Shown piece after piece: positions 1 through 12,860 of a stretch of DNA of 64,000 bases. Origin of the DNA: Guadua angustifolia (Eukaryota > Streptophyta > Magnoliopsida > Poales > Poaceae); NCBI GenBank assembly GCA_036346375.1, contig CM070504.1, positions 9,793,890 to 9,857,889 of the forward strand, written 5' to 3'. The notes beneath the pieces are model-generated. The model searched no databases, was not told the origin of the DNA, and saw only the letters and a list, made by a program, of their open reading frames with translations. The position numbers and the translations under genes were made by a program. The stretch's first letter is position 1, and each line of letters starts with the position of its first letter.

Positions 1-115
1 TTTAACCATTGCACATTCAGAGTGAACATTATTATTCAGACAAGGTTAATGCTCTTTGCAAATAAATTTTTATCGTAAATTGAGTTTCCGTTGCAACGCA
101 CGGACACATAATTAG
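1..115 (+). mobile_element. Helitron 3' terminus (truncated by window start)
   Basis: The segment ends in a short hairpin (TCCGT, loop TGCAACGC, ACGGA at about 87-104) followed by ACACATAATTAG and then T. The same end recurs at 56.9-57.0 kb and, inverted, at 25.9 kb. Rolling-circle Helitrons end in CTRR after a hairpin and sit next to T; here the first base of CTAG reads T. The 5' end lies outside the window. Confidence 0.6.
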
Positions 116-375
116 TACGTATATATATAACATTGTGCCTGTGCACCACCTCGAGGCCCCACCCCACCCTCGCTAGGCCTATCCTCACTCACATGGGGCC
201 GCGGGGATTGAAAAATATTTTATATATAATTGTAAAAATTATAAATTTATTAATTAATTTATAAATATGTGGTATATTTTTCAAACATAGTTTCAAAATT
301 TATATTGCCACGTACAGGGCTTGTTACATGTTTTTACTATGGCATTTCTTCGTAATGATTAATGAACTATCCAAC

Positions 376-435
376 CAAAGCTAGAAGATCTTGGTGAAGT
401 GTTCTGTCTAATATGGCCTGCATAATTTCAGTTGG
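376..435 (-). pseudogene. Fragment of a CUE-domain (ASCC2-like) gene
   Basis: Twenty codons on the minus strand (PTEIMQAILDRTLHQDLLAL) match the end of the CUE domain of the intact gene whose last exon is at 2816-4140 (about 14 of 20 residues identical), then hit a stop at 67-69 of line 361 (367-369). Nucleotide similarity covers about 38 bases with five mismatches. Similarity fades on both sides. It lies about 2.4 kb beyond the 3' end of the intact gene in the same orientation, so it is probably debris of a tandem duplicate or a captured exon piece. Confidence 0.6.
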
Positions 436-2107
436 TAAACTTTAAGGGGAAACAAAAATAGTTGATTGAAGAACCGAATCTATATGTTCCTTGTTACATT
501 TGTTTTGTTGCACAATTCCTTAACATGACGGGCAGAAAATTGCTCTAGCGACGGGTTTTCTAACTTTGTTGCTCTACTTGTACGGTGATTTGAGGAGGAT
601 CGAAGACTTCACTTCAGCATTCAGGGTGCCAATGTGCCATTATGCCCAAACGGTATAGCGCGTGCTTTGCCATTCTACGGCATAGCGCGTGCTTGAGGGG
701 CCAGGGCCGATCAAGCGGTAATTAAGAAGCTCGGGTGCACCGTACTTGGCATGTGCCGTTACAGTGCAGTGTTTTTATTTTCGGCTAACATAACACACAC
801 GTCGTCGTTGGAATGGAACGCGCGCGTACGATGCCTAAACTCGGTGGAGCTATTATACAACATCACCGCGCGCGCTACGTGAGGCGCGCCCTGCCGATCG
901 AGTGTGAGGCCGACGAGGAAGAGCATCCGGCGACTGGCGACCAGAAGGAGGCGGCCTCGGTCCGGAGGAGGCGAAAACAGCTCGGTCGCGGTCTCGCGGT
1001 GGATGGCATGGTCTGCGCGCAGGGCACGGCGCGCGGCAAATATGACGTAGCGGCACGCCCGTACGCGACAGCGGCCACCATGCGGTGCGGACCGCGGAGT
1101 CTAGGTTTGCCTAAACTCAGGTTCCGTCCCTCGGTTAGTGGGATTCCGCCGGGCTGGGCTCTGCTTCCGCTAGCCCCATTTGTATCGGGCTCCGGCTTAG
1201 AACAACAGGTCCAGCTCCAGCCACCCAGCCCATGTAAACGCCAGTCGCCGGGTTCCAGCCTATCACCGGATGCCTGGGCATTCTTACGTGGACACGACAA
1301 ATTATTGACACTTACAGCTAGATATTTTGCAAGAAAGGAAATATCTAGATCCTATGATATTTATATGGGTAATGTTATACGGCAAATTGTTCGTAGAAGA
1401 TATACTCTTGTGGAGCGGTGGGTTACATGTGCCAATAATCCAATGGTTTTGTAAGCGCATAATAGGTAACAAAGCCTCATTCGATGTAAGTGTCGTAATG
1501 TATGGCCAAGTCATACGATAATAAGACTTGGTGTTTTCTCTAAAAGAAGACTCGAGTTTTCTTCCTCCTGTGTAGGCGTCTGTAGTTCAGCTTCACGAAA
1601 CAACTAAAAATATATTATACATCACAAGAATAGAAAATTGATAGTTATAACAAGAAAGAACATGGATCATGTGATCTCACACAATTGAAACACATGGAAC
1701 TCATAAAATTGCAAGCCTTTTTTTTTTTGGTACTACAGCAGAAGAGAAAAATGTAGAAGTCGCAGCATAGTGCTACACAGGAGGTCTGTGTAGCGGGAAC
1801 GGTTTGATCTTTGAGGGCGTCTTGGACTTTGTCCGCTCAGCGAAGGCAGAGCGCCAGCTTCATCTTCCTCGTGTCTTTTGTAACGCCAGCTTCATGTTCC
1901 CCATGTCTTTGTCGATGGAAATGAAACGATACGTCTTCCCAACGATGGCGGCGATAGCTTCACGTTGGGTTTCTTCTGGACACGTACGTGTACTCAGCCT
2001 TTACGAAGTCAAGGCAGAGAATAACATGTACTAATTAAGGACCACTCGACTGAAATTGGACAGCCCGGATCACAATATAAGATATTGAAGTCTCCAACAT
2101 CTAATCT
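436..2107. other. Intergenic, no gene recognised
   Basis: The stretch 800-1300 is GC-rich and open in several frames on both strands, but no frame shows a recognisable domain, compositional bias typical of an exon, or splice context. The remainder is AT-rich with nothing assignable. Confidence 0.4.
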
Positions 2108-2335
2108 ACCTGTTTGTTTTAATTTTGATTGTGGATTCTAACTCCAAAAGTAGAATAAAAAACAAACAGCCTGATTTTAGATTTCGATTCTCACAATCCA
2201 GCTCACCCATATACAATAGAATCCACAATCTACTTCATATGTGTTTTTGGATTTCAGCTTTTGGAGAATCAATTTTTCTACTACCACAATCCAAAATCAG
2301 CTTTTAGATAATCCAAAGAAAAAACAAATAGGCCC
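2108..2335. mobile_element. MITE, same family as the copy at 30020-30250
   Basis: It shares the ordered blocks AAAAAACAAACAGCC, CACAATCCAGC, GTGTTTTTGGATTTCAG and AATCAGCTTTTAGA with the better preserved copy at 30 kb. The right end (CAAATAGGCCC) is kept; the left end lacks the leading GGG and no clean target duplication is visible. Confidence 0.6.
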
Positions 2336-2815
2336 TTTGATGCCGTAGGCCACATCAACTTTTTCACAAAAGCCCCTAGGGAATTCCAAAATTGTGCGCA
2401 AGCCTTCCCACTTGCTCTTAAAAAAAACTTGTGATTCTGCAAGTCCCACTCCAGACCTTTTGTAAACAAACTCCCGTGGTTCCAGAATATTGCATCCAAA
2501 CCTAGACCACGACCTTTCGCAAAAAACCCTAACAGTTCTGGAAAATTGTATCCAGCAATTCACGTGGTACGACGTAGCACATGACTCTACCTAATACTTT
2601 TATTTGAGAAGACATTTTAGAAGCGCTAATATGCGTCGAAAGTTATTCAATAAAAAAAATTTGATAGAGTATGAAGGTGTTTCATGGCAACTTGAAAGTC
2701 AAATGGAACAAAAGTATACAAACTTAGTTGTTTAATGTATTTGTATTGAGTCCCCTTCAAAAACTTGCACATTTACCGTTTCCGCACTTACAAGGATGAT
2801 GCTACCAACCAGTAG

Positions 2816-5800
2816 CTAAAGCCCTGTCATCCCTTGCATATGCTTCTTCATCGCCCGGTCTCTCCGGTAATGATTCCGGCCACCTCTTCTTCCGCCACCT
2901 CCACGGGGAGCTGGTCCTGCCCGAGCGAAACCACCTTGTGCTGCATCAGGTTCTTCATTGTCCTCTGTTGGATGCTCATGGTTCCTGGCCCCTCTTTTTG
3001 CGCCACGGCCAAAACCTTGCTGGCCGCTAGAGTTTTCGTTTACCTCTGGCGTGTTGCCGTGATTCCTGCCACCTCTTCTTCCACCATGGCCAAAACCTTG
3101 TGGGCCATCAGAGTTCTCGTTCTCCTCTAGAGGGTTGCTGCGATCCTTACCACCTCTGCCTCGACCACGGGGATTTGAGCCTCCTCTGCTGAAGTTGTTT
3201 GCATAATCACCCTCGTACTCCACAGCTCTATGTGGCCTGTTGGGAACTCCAAGAGGTATATTTCCACCACGGCCAAGACCATGAATCGTCTCTTTTTGAA
3301 TATGGCGCATGACTGCGGCTTCTCGGGCACTAGATACAGCAACTGAACCAGCAACCTTGTAGCTGTAATTCTTCCCGTCCTTGACATAAAACTGGGGCTT
3401 CTTCTGTGAAGCCCATTGTGGGCCATGTGACGAAGTCTCAGCATCATTGGCACCCTCAGTTTCCTCATAACTTGATTCTACCACGCTGAAGCCAAGATCA
3501 TCAAACGAGTCATCATACTCATCCTCGTACTCATACTGGGATTCAAGGACAGCAGACCTAACAGCATCTTTAGCGTTTTGTGAGTCTAGAGTTGCAGACT
3601 CAGGCAAATCATCAGCGGTTTTCCTTGTAAATCTTCCTAGTGGGACTGATGATACATATGAGGATGCACCCTGGGAAGCTGATGAAACTGAAGATGAGGC
3701 ATCTTCAACAAAGCGATGCATCTCAGTATCAACTTTATGGGGTTTATTCGTAACCTGAGGCGTAGTCTCCTCTAGTATGCCTTTGCCTTTATCTTTCCCA
3801 ACAGTAGGTGCAGGTCTTTGCTGTGGCATCTCTTGTAGCGAAGTATCCAAAGCTAGAAGATTTTGATGAAGTGTTCCATCTAATATCCTTTGGATAACTT
3901 CCTCGGGGTTCTGGTCGTAGGCTTCCAAGCAAGCGGCAAGAAAACCCTTCCCATAATCAGGAAAAAGGTCCCTTATCTGACTAATCTTGGACTCAATGAT
4001 CGCAGCTTCCTCATCCTTCTGTTGTAGCTCACCACCATGGGAAGATACTGGCAAATCAGGTACACTATTCCAAGAAGTGATAGTGGATCCACACACACGT
4101 GATATGAACTGGAATTGCTCATCATCCATGCATATCCATCCTGTTAAAGATCGGTAGGAACACATAGAATATATCTAATCATCGATAAAAGGTTTTTGGC
4201 ACCAAAATGAATTGTAAGATACAATAAAATGATAATAAGATAATAAGAAAATGTGGCATGTAGATATATGGAATGAATCTGTCGGTTTTGTAAATTCTTC
4301 ACGACAGAAGCTATAGGAAACCAAAACAAGTGTTGTATTATGAAGTTATCTCAACAGTACCAAGATGGTAGGAACACAAATAGAAGCACTTAAGCACTCA
4401 AATGGTAAGGAAATATTATTGGTGCATTAAATGGGGCAGAACAGTAGAAGCCATCAGAAACTCGTAAGCATGACAACAAATCCTACAGGATGGCGATTCC
4501 AAAGCTAGAACAACATTTCTTTTTAACACTCAATTCCAATATTCCATATTCTGCCATTGATTGAGAGCATTCTAGTTCTACTATCTTAAACTGGAACTTC
4601 TAAGCTTCTAAGAAACAACACTGAAGAATATAAGCCCATTAACTGTGTTAACTCACACAGAGATCATGAGAGCAGGCATTGTAATAGTGTGCCAACAGAT
4701 TAACAAATTTAGTGCATACATGTAGAAAGTCGCTATATGAGGCACTAAAACCTTATGATGACTTCTACAACTACTAGATCCAATGCTATTTGCGAAAGTA
4801 AAAACTAAGGAGATAGGATATATTGATTGACATAATAACAGCAGGGGGACACTAAGATTGTGTGAAACTTTACAAACATGACAAGCAGCTGAGTAAGCAT
4901 TTCATTGAGAATCTCGATCATTTACCCCATTTACCTTTGTTCCGAATATTGCCAATCCGGCTCATCAACTGAAATTCCTTTTCGAGAGCTTGGAGGAATG
5001 TCTTTCCAGGATTCTGTTGAGAAGAGCAAGTAGCTTCTCTATTGATATCCTTGAGTGTTTGAACTAAGATGTCTCCCCTAATCATAGGGTCTTCGACTTT
5101 GGCTGGAAACATCTTTGTAGACGCTTGAGCATCATGCTCCTTAAGTTGATCATCTAAATAGCAGAACTCCAATAATCTCCAACCAAATCTAACAGTTCTC
5201 TTTGACAGCATCCTTATACCAAGAACTACACCACCAAGTATACTGTCAGATGAAGTCTCTCCATTGCTTAGGGACCTGGACATAACTTGAAACCCCTGAA
5301 GCAATGATGGTAACAATAAATCGTACAATCTTGCAAGGGTGCTCAGTAATTCCTCAACTCCATAGCTGCAAATCAAGTAGTAGATATGCATCAATGCCTA
5401 GTGAGGAAACAGGCAACAATCAATGGGGTGAATGAGTAGAAGCTCACCTCGTTTCAAAAGAAGTACAGAACAATAAAGCAGCAGGTTGATAGGCATCAAC
5501 AAAGGCATCCAGAGTGACAATTGCATCATTTACAAAATCCAACACCTGAGGGAATTGAGTTTAAACTATGTATAAAAATAGGCAAAAAAAACAGCAGACG
5601 TATCAAAAACTATCCAGTGTAAATAAACTTGCCTCTGAGAAATCTTTCTGAAGTTGGGTATATGCACTATCATTTGGTCCAAGTGAAGTGAGCACCTATA
5701 AGTCAATTATCGTTAAGTTGTGTTTATGCATACTTCTCTAAGATATATCATAAACTGTTATTAAATCGCTCAAAATATATCGATTCTTTATTGCTATCAT

Positions 5801-8800
5801 AGGTCCTCAACTTTTAATCATACTAAGCAAATAATATATTCAATGTGAACTTTTTTTTTTGAAAAGACGAAAATATCAACCATTAGATGTAATCGTTGCC
5901 AACTTCTATTCTGCTAATGCATGGTCGAAACAGCTAACACACAATGTCATTGTCAGTAACATAATTTCTAACCAAGCAAGCAATGTACCAGGAATGCTGA
6001 AAGGAACAGGGAACAGGAACAGAGTATTTGCAAGAAAGATTGATATAGCAGCATTGGAAAAAATATATATTAGGTTAGAGACTATGAACTTATACATATC
6101 ATAGTGAGCTGGTAACATATGGCACTACAAAAGGATCCAAAACCAATATGACCATGTGTTGCACAGAAAAGTAGAATGAGCGGGTCCAGCCGTCCAGGAA
6201 ACAGGAGACACCACACTTTGGTCTGGTAGGTGAATTTTGGAAAATATGAACACCCATTCAGGCATCCACAGCACCAATGGAACACATACTAAATTATTAT
6301 TTGCTTAGAAATCAGGAGTAAATTCATTGATAGGACAAAGGAACAAACTGAAGTCATTTTACAAACAACGCAATTGCACTTCTCCAAAAACTTGATTTAA
6401 AGAAAACTACGTGAACTAAAGGAAGTGTCAGAAGTTCTACCATACCCACATATGATTTCTCCAGACTAAAGCATACAAACAGATATTATCAAACTATCCT
6501 CTAGATGTTGCTTTCAAATAAATGAAGAGAGGCCTATAGATGGCATGCACCGATTAACAGGTATAAAAAAAATCACAAAAATGACCTGTAATGACTTCAT
6601 GCACCTCTCTTGCATCGTGTGGAAAATGCCCAAGAATTGAGGAAGGACAATATTAATTCCATCTAGAACATTTGGCTGCACATTGATAGCATTTGTAACC
6701 TGGAGATACAAAAAATTTGCACTCTTTATTAACCAAAGTGTTCATACTAATGAAAAGAAAGGGTTAGTTGAGAATATAGGAATGAAATTGAATTTGCATT
6801 TAATTTAGCATCCTCCATCCATGTGCAACAAGAAAACAACAACAACAAAAATGCTTCAGGAACTAACCAGTGAACTTGTCAACCTGCCGTTGTCATGCCC
6901 ATAAATAGCACATATATCCAACAGCTTCGGCAGATCAAGCAATCTTTTCTCCTGCAGAAGGGCTACAAGGGAACAATGTGAAAACAGTATATTTAAACCA
7001 ATGATTCCACTGCGTTCTGCACTAAACTCAGTAAATGCACATGGTGATCAAATGTGTGGTCACAATCTCACCTGTATGCTCCTTCACACTAAGGGACTCA
7101 CCCCTGCCTGCTCCAGGATCCTTGTTTGATGACCTACAACACAAACAAGAGACATATTGAAAGGCAAAACAAATATAATGCAACTCTTAACAGCATAAAC
7201 TATCTCATGAAAAAAGTTGTACAGAAAATAAAAGAGAAGAGGTGAGAAATGAAAGAAATCTCACATGCGGTAGAGGACCATAAAGACACGACGACAAAGC
7301 TCAAGCTCCCCAACAACCAAGCCAGCAACTGTCCCTTTGGGGCCCCGGTGTGGCAAATCATACCACCGGTGCCTGAATTGTAGGTAGCTATCTAGGAAGT
7401 CATGCAGAGAAGTATTTTGTGCCACTGGGGAAAAAAGTAACTATAAGCATTAAGATGTCATTAATGAAGTTTGGTTGGATGCAGCTCTCTTCATAACTTC
7501 CAATTCTAGGAGCAAAAACATTGGACACATCATAGATATAGACATATTTTGTTGTTTCCAATTTATCATGTTGACTGATCTAGTCAATTAATTATTTTTT
7601 ATTGAGATAGCTTCTTGTTGAAGAATCCTGAACACAACAACAGAGAGCCTTATGCAGTTAAGTCCTAATAATAGTATTCATAACCAATAGAAATATGTAT
7701 TCATCAGCTTTACTTTTTTTCTGTAGCTACTTATTGAGAAATGTTGTAAGAAATTACATGCACATAGCTATCTAGTTCTTGATAGTGAAAACAAAATTCG
7801 GATTGTTAAGCATCTGACTAGTACACTTGAGTTAGCACAACGTATCTGTGCTGCTGTGCCAATTGTCACAACTTATATATAAAGCATTGCAGACGAATGT
7901 CAGGTGGAAGACAGCAATTCAATGAAATTAAGATTGCACATAGGCTTTCTAACCAGTAAAGTTTAAGACTTTCAACAGCAGCCAGGATTTTCAGTAGATT
8001 CCAAACATAATCAAACATACAACGTGACAATAACTAATAGCTAGAAATATGTTTAAGACATGAACCAGACACATCAATTAACCATAAAAGTACTCCAAAT
8101 CATAAAATTGTTAAAAAAACTTGATATGCACGTTTACACATAGGCAGGAAAATATCATAAGTGAGAAGTTCATAACAATGCAGGTAGTATTGCTAAGAAA
8201 ATACAACCAAATTGATAGGTCATAAAAAATACACTCAGATGCACGGTGTGTTACATTCTTATAGATAAAATAGGTTAAATTCAAACATGAAGCCTCAATT
8301 TAAGCCACTATACAACACGTCCATACATCACACAAGCTAAAATAAACCACTAAATTAAAACTACGCAATAAGAAACGTCTATAGGATCCCAATTATCAAG
8401 CATTCAATCATATTTTGTGAATCAAACCCATGTGAGTAAGCACTCAAATCATTTTTAGTGAATCAAACCCATCTGAATATGTCGATATCCGCTAGAGTTT
8501 CATGCTAAACCTACAGACCAAGCTAATTTCAAAAGACGCAAAAGCATTACAAGTTGCACTAAATGCGATTGACCAATATTACTGAACAAAACAAGCAAAC
8601 CGAACATTAGCAATTTAAGCTTCCAACCCTGGTTCCCCAATCCAAAAACTAAAAATATATTTCATGCATCATGGCAGCACAGGTTCGATCAGCGAGTAAT
8701 GCACAAGAGAGTGTTATGGTTACCCTGGCGCCAGAACTCGCGGGGCTTGGCGCGGAGGAGCGCGGCGAGGGCGTCGTTGAGGAGGTCCACGACGGCCTGC

Positions 8801-9102
8801 GACTCCTGGGCGTCGAGGCCACCGAGCCCGGCCGCGATCGCCTCGTCGTGCGGCAGGTAAGCCACGAACCCATCGGGCGCTCCACCGCCACAGCTGCTGC
8901 CGGCGCCAGATGCAGACGAGGCCGCCGATGATCGGAGGGCGGTGGTGAGCGATGGCGAGGGCGAGGGTTTAGGGGCGGAGGGGACGGTGGATTTGGGGAC
9001 GTAGCGCTGCTGCTGCTGCTGCTGCTGCTGCCTTGGGGCGGCGTTGGGAGGGCGGCGGTGGTAGGAGGGTTTGGAGTGGTGGGCGGGCGGCGCGGACGAC
9101 AT
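2816..9102 (-). CDS. CUE-domain protein, ASCC2-like (activating signal cointegrator complex subunit 2)
   Basis: Nine coding exons: 9102-8724, 7424-7265, 7133-7072, 6962-6868, 6699-6586, 5695-5633, 5545-5448, 5365-4935 and 4140-2816. All phases join to give 2727 nt, 908 aa. The N-terminus is low-complexity with a run of eight Gln. The middle (about 127-470) is helical, as in ASCC2 proteins. A CUE domain lies at about 514-557 (DLFPDYGKGF, then NPEEVIQRILDGTLH). The C-terminus (about 780-908) is acidic then RGG/GRG-rich, ending in basic residues. In animals ASCC2 binds K63-linked ubiquitin through its CUE domain and works with the ASCC3 helicase in alkylation repair and ribosome quality control; a similar role here is inference. 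Eight introns; seven start with GT and intron 6 with GC (5632-5631). The start ATG at 9102 is the first in frame, 100 bp upstream of the poly-Gln tract. Confidence 0.9.
9007..9030 (-). repeat. (CAG)8 microsatellite coding poly-Gln
   Basis: Eight uninterrupted CAG codons (CTG on the plus strand) in exon 1 of the CUE-domain gene, flanked by Arg codons. Pure triplet runs of this kind are usually length-polymorphic. Confidence 0.95.
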
Positions 9103-9319
9103 GGCTGGATCGGGAAGGAGGAGATGCCTTCGGTTACGGCGTTCAAGGGAGTCTTACGAATACGAGAAAGAAGTCAAAGTAGTTTTCTCCATTTCAGGGG
9201 GTTCTCCAAGAATTTTGGGAATCGGAAGGTTCCTGCTGATAATATCCTTAACGAATAAAACCCTGCAGTTATTAGATTCTAATATTTCTATACTGGAGTG
9301 ATATAAAAGGCACAAGCTT

Positions 9320-9520
9320 GAATTTACATCGGTAGAGCTGGGTATTTCTAGCTCTACCAGATTCGTGAAGTTGAAGCTACAAGTACATTAAAAGTGTTTA
9401 AATGGATCATCTTGTTTACATTTTAAGTCAAAAATATAAACTTAATTCACTTTATTTTAGTCTACAAGTTTCAGATCTCAGGTGAAACTAGGATCTGGAG
9501 CTCTACCAAATAGGCCCTAC
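9320..9520. mobile_element. MITE copy, same family as 10346-10578
   Basis: Blocks GGATCATCTTGTTTACATTTTA, CTACAAGTTT and GAGCTCTACCAAATAGGCCC match the copy at 10.35 kb in the same order. Ends are degraded and I cannot set a target duplication. Confidence 0.55.
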
Positions 9521-10342
9521 CTACATAGATGATCCGAAGCATCTTAGCACTGTCTCTTTCGATCCGAGGGATGGTATGCAAAGTTAAATCCTTACCCTGT
9601 AATTACTCTTATGCAATTACCACACAATAATCTAACAATCTTTAGCATCCATCCATCCTATCCGATGGTCAAAACTCAGAGTCAGTCATGTCATCTAATT
9701 ATGGTAATAATTATGTTAGTAATGATGTGATGTCAATTGTCTATATGCTTTGCCATGTAAGATTTTTACTGATAAGGAAGAAAGATAAGGATGAGAGAGA
9801 GTATAGTTATCCCTTTACGAAGATATGACCATATAGATAGCATAAAACACTATTGCGTGAGTTATTTTCTATAATAAACACTTTTTCACATAATAATTAA
9901 AAGATTGTAGAATCTTGTAAAGACAACCTTAAAATGATATCTATCGTAGAAATTATGTTTAGTTTTGTCTTTAAATAATATGAATGAATATATAGACAGC
10001 AGTCGTCTCTATTATTGTATATGCTCTCCTCACATCCAAATCTCCTTACTCTGAGACAATTTAGTCCATTAAGCTAATTAAGTCCATTAGTGTATAATTA
10101 CCCCCAACTAATTACTATTGGGCTGTGATGATTAGTTATTATTATGATAATAAATTTAGTTAATATTTCACTGAACAGTGGGCCCTAAGCCATTAATAAT
10201 CCATTTAGAATGCAATTTACCGTAATATGCGTCTGACAGCTAGAAATATAATATATCCGCTAACATGTCTATTTATATTAGGGGATGTTTCTTGAATGGA
10301 ACTGAGGCATCTATGTTGATGTCCTATTGATCTAAAAAAATA
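9521..10342. other. Intergenic, AT-rich, nothing recognised
   Basis: No open frame with a recognisable product, no repeat pair and no RNA gene seen. Confidence 0.4.
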
Positions 10343-10345
10343 TTA

Positions 10346-10578
10346 GGGGCTGTTTGGCACAACTCCAGCTCCACCAAAATTCTTTGAGTTGGTGGAGGAG
10401 GGTATTCCTAACTCCAGAAATTTATGGAACTGGAGCTATGGATACATTAAGAGTGTTTAAGTGGATCATCTTGTTTACATTTTAGATTAAAAGTACAAAC
10501 TTAGTTTATTTTGTTTTAGCCTACAAGTTTTAAATCTGAGGTGAAGGTAGTATCTAGAGCTCTGCTGTGAAGAGGGCC
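10346..10578. mobile_element. PIF/Tourist-like MITE with TTA duplication
   Basis: The element starts GGGGCTGTTTGGC and ends AGAGGGCC, imperfect inverted termini. It is flanked by TTA on both sides (10343-10345 and 10579-10581), the target preference of the PIF/Harbinger superfamily. Relatives are at 9320-9520 and, split by a Helitron, at 55160-55244 plus 57009-57120. Confidence 0.7.
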
Positions 10579-10581
10579 TTA

Positions 10582-11639
10582 ATATAAAAGGCACCAGTTT
10601 CAAAATGCTTTGTTCACACCTTGAGTTGGCACATTTGATCTCACCCCTCAATTTGTTTGATGATCAAGCGGTTGTGATTAGCCTTCATTTGCTAATTTCA
10701 CTCCACACCTCAATTGCCTTAATATCAATGTACTTGTCAAACTACATTTTTAGCTCATTAAATTATTAGGGCTGCCAAAAAAATACTGCTTCGGTTGAAA
10801 AATTAGTGGAAATTACGCTGGTAGATGAGCTTGTCAAGACTTGGACCTGGGCAAATTCCACAAGATGCCATTTGACGACAAAAAAATCAGCTAAGTAGCT
10901 AACTGATATTTTGTGTGCAAAGTGTATATCCAATTCATAAGTAATTAATACTACTATGGCGAAATTTACATGAAATGCAAGTATGGATCAACCATCTCTT
11001 TCTGAATCCTATTGTAGAGTATATATATATAGGTGGTTGATAATGTTGGTTACTTTAATTTGCATTTTATAGTAACTGTCGTATTAGGATTTATAAATTA
11101 GAGTCATATTATATTACAGTAAATATAGTTTCTAAATTTTGAATGTGATTATATGTTTCATGTGATATATATTATGAAAAACTTGTATTGCAGGAATGTT
11201 TCCATGATTCCATCTATATGCTAATATAGACCTCTAAATTCTAACTTTGAAGTTTTTACGCGTGTTAGCGTGTTCGGTGTCCGTCCATCCCTTCGAGACT
11301 TTCATGCGATCGTTTATCATAGCTTTAGATCAAAGTCTACTGAGTAAAGCACAAAATCCCTACACAGATCTCAAACGTTAGATTGATCTTGAGAACTAGA
11401 AACAAATCATGTAGTGTGCATCAGTGTATGCATCCATCTCTGACCACTACATCTGTACACACCTGAAGGTGATCAACATGGGTGATCATTGTTTCTCATC
11501 TATGGCATCCTTTTTATTAGATGAATAAAACCCCTCGAGATTGATCGTTGATGCTATTTTGTAGGTAATGGCACTTCTATTGCCAAAGTTCCGGATCTAT
11601 TCTAATAGCTAGCGAGTATATTTTAGGACTTGATAGATA
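10582..11639. other. Intergenic, nothing recognised
   Basis: AT-rich sequence without an open frame over 60 codons that looks like a gene, and without a delimited repeat. Confidence 0.4.
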
Positions 11640-12860
11640 CTAGCAATAATTGTGCGCTACGTTGCGCCGTTCTATAGAGTCGATAGAACCTGTCGGCAAA
11701 TCCATAGGGGTCTTATTTTCGGTTTTCATATTTGTTTTAAAAAATAGATCGTTAGCTATAAATCTTCAACGAATCTACGTTTTTTTTAGAAAACCGCGGT
11801 TACAACCCGTCGTCTGATAAAATTTGTCGGATTTTACATTTCCGTAATTTTTAAATAAAATGGGTCGGTAGGACCCGCTAGCGAATCCATGGGATATTAT
11901 AAACCTTCAATGAATCCGCGTTTAATCTACGGGTTACTATAAACCTTCGACGAATCTGTGCTTTTTTTAGAAAACCGTGGTTGTTTTTTTACGCATTTCG
12001 GGATATTTGATCTTTTTTTGTTTTTTGTGTTTGTAAAAAAAAAATTGGTCGTTAGGACCCGCCGGCGAATCTATGGGTCACTATAAATTTTTGGACGAAT
12101 CTACGTTTTTTTTAAAAAAAAACCCGCGGTTATGACCCGTTGGCAAATCCATAAGTTGTTATAAACCTTCGACGAATCCGTGTTTTTTTTCGATGCGTGT
12201 TTATTTAGAAAATTGCGGTTGAATCTGTGTTTTTTGTTTTTTGTGTTTGTTAAAAAAAATGGGTCGCTAGGATCCGCCGGCGAATCTATAGGTCGCTATA
12301 AATCTTTGGACGAATCTACTTTTTTTTAAAAAAAAACCGCGGTTATGACCCGTTGGCAAATCCACAAGTTGTTATAAACATTCGACGAATCCGTGTTTTT
12401 TTTGTCGATGCGTGTTTTATTTAGAAAATTGCGGTTGAATCTGTGTTTTTTTAAAAGAAAAGTGCGGCCGTTTTTTTATGTATTTTCTTTTTTAAAAGAT
12501 TGCTCGGACCCGTGGGCGAATCCACGAACTGCTATAAACCTTCGACGAATCTGTGTTTTTTTTGTGATGAAAACATTTTTTCCGGGTTTTTTTTTGTGAC
12601 GAAAACATTTTTTTCGGGAAAAACGAAGAAAGGACCTAGACGTAAGAAGCAGGGGCCTGTTTGTTATTTTTTTTGGACCTGTTCGCTATCCTGAAAAATT
12701 AGAAAAGGGCTTGTTCGCGATTTGAACTTAACGGGAGATTTTTCCGTAAAAATACCATGCTAGGGACCAAAACGCGATAAAAAAATATCTTCATCTCACA
12801 AAAAATTACAAAGGACCTATTTGTAATCCGGAAGGACCTATCCGGAAACACCTATTTATT
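11640..12860 (-). mobile_element. Helitron-like 3' end followed by degenerate tandem repeats
   Basis: Read on the minus strand the block ends GCGCAACGTAGCGCAC, an AT spacer, then GCTAG followed by T (3' end at 11640), which fits a Helitron 3' terminus. Inside, the phrases GGACCCGCCGGCGAATC, CTATAAACCTTCGACGAATC and AAAACCGCGGTT recur; the longest unit repeats at about 12047 and 12272, a period near 225 bp. Homopolymer T/A runs separate the phrases. I could not find a 5' TC end, so the classification is tentative. Confidence 0.4.

Noticed and set aside
813..1454. 213-codon plus-strand frame
   Set aside because: Opposed by an equally open minus frame, no recognisable domain, and composition explained by local GC content.
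3127..3468. 113-codon minus frame within the last exon of the CUE gene
   Set aside because: Shadow of the real frame, which carries the RGG-rich tail.
8649..9146. 165-codon minus frame over exon 1 of the CUE gene
   Set aside because: Out of frame with the eight-Gln exon that joins correctly to downstream exons.
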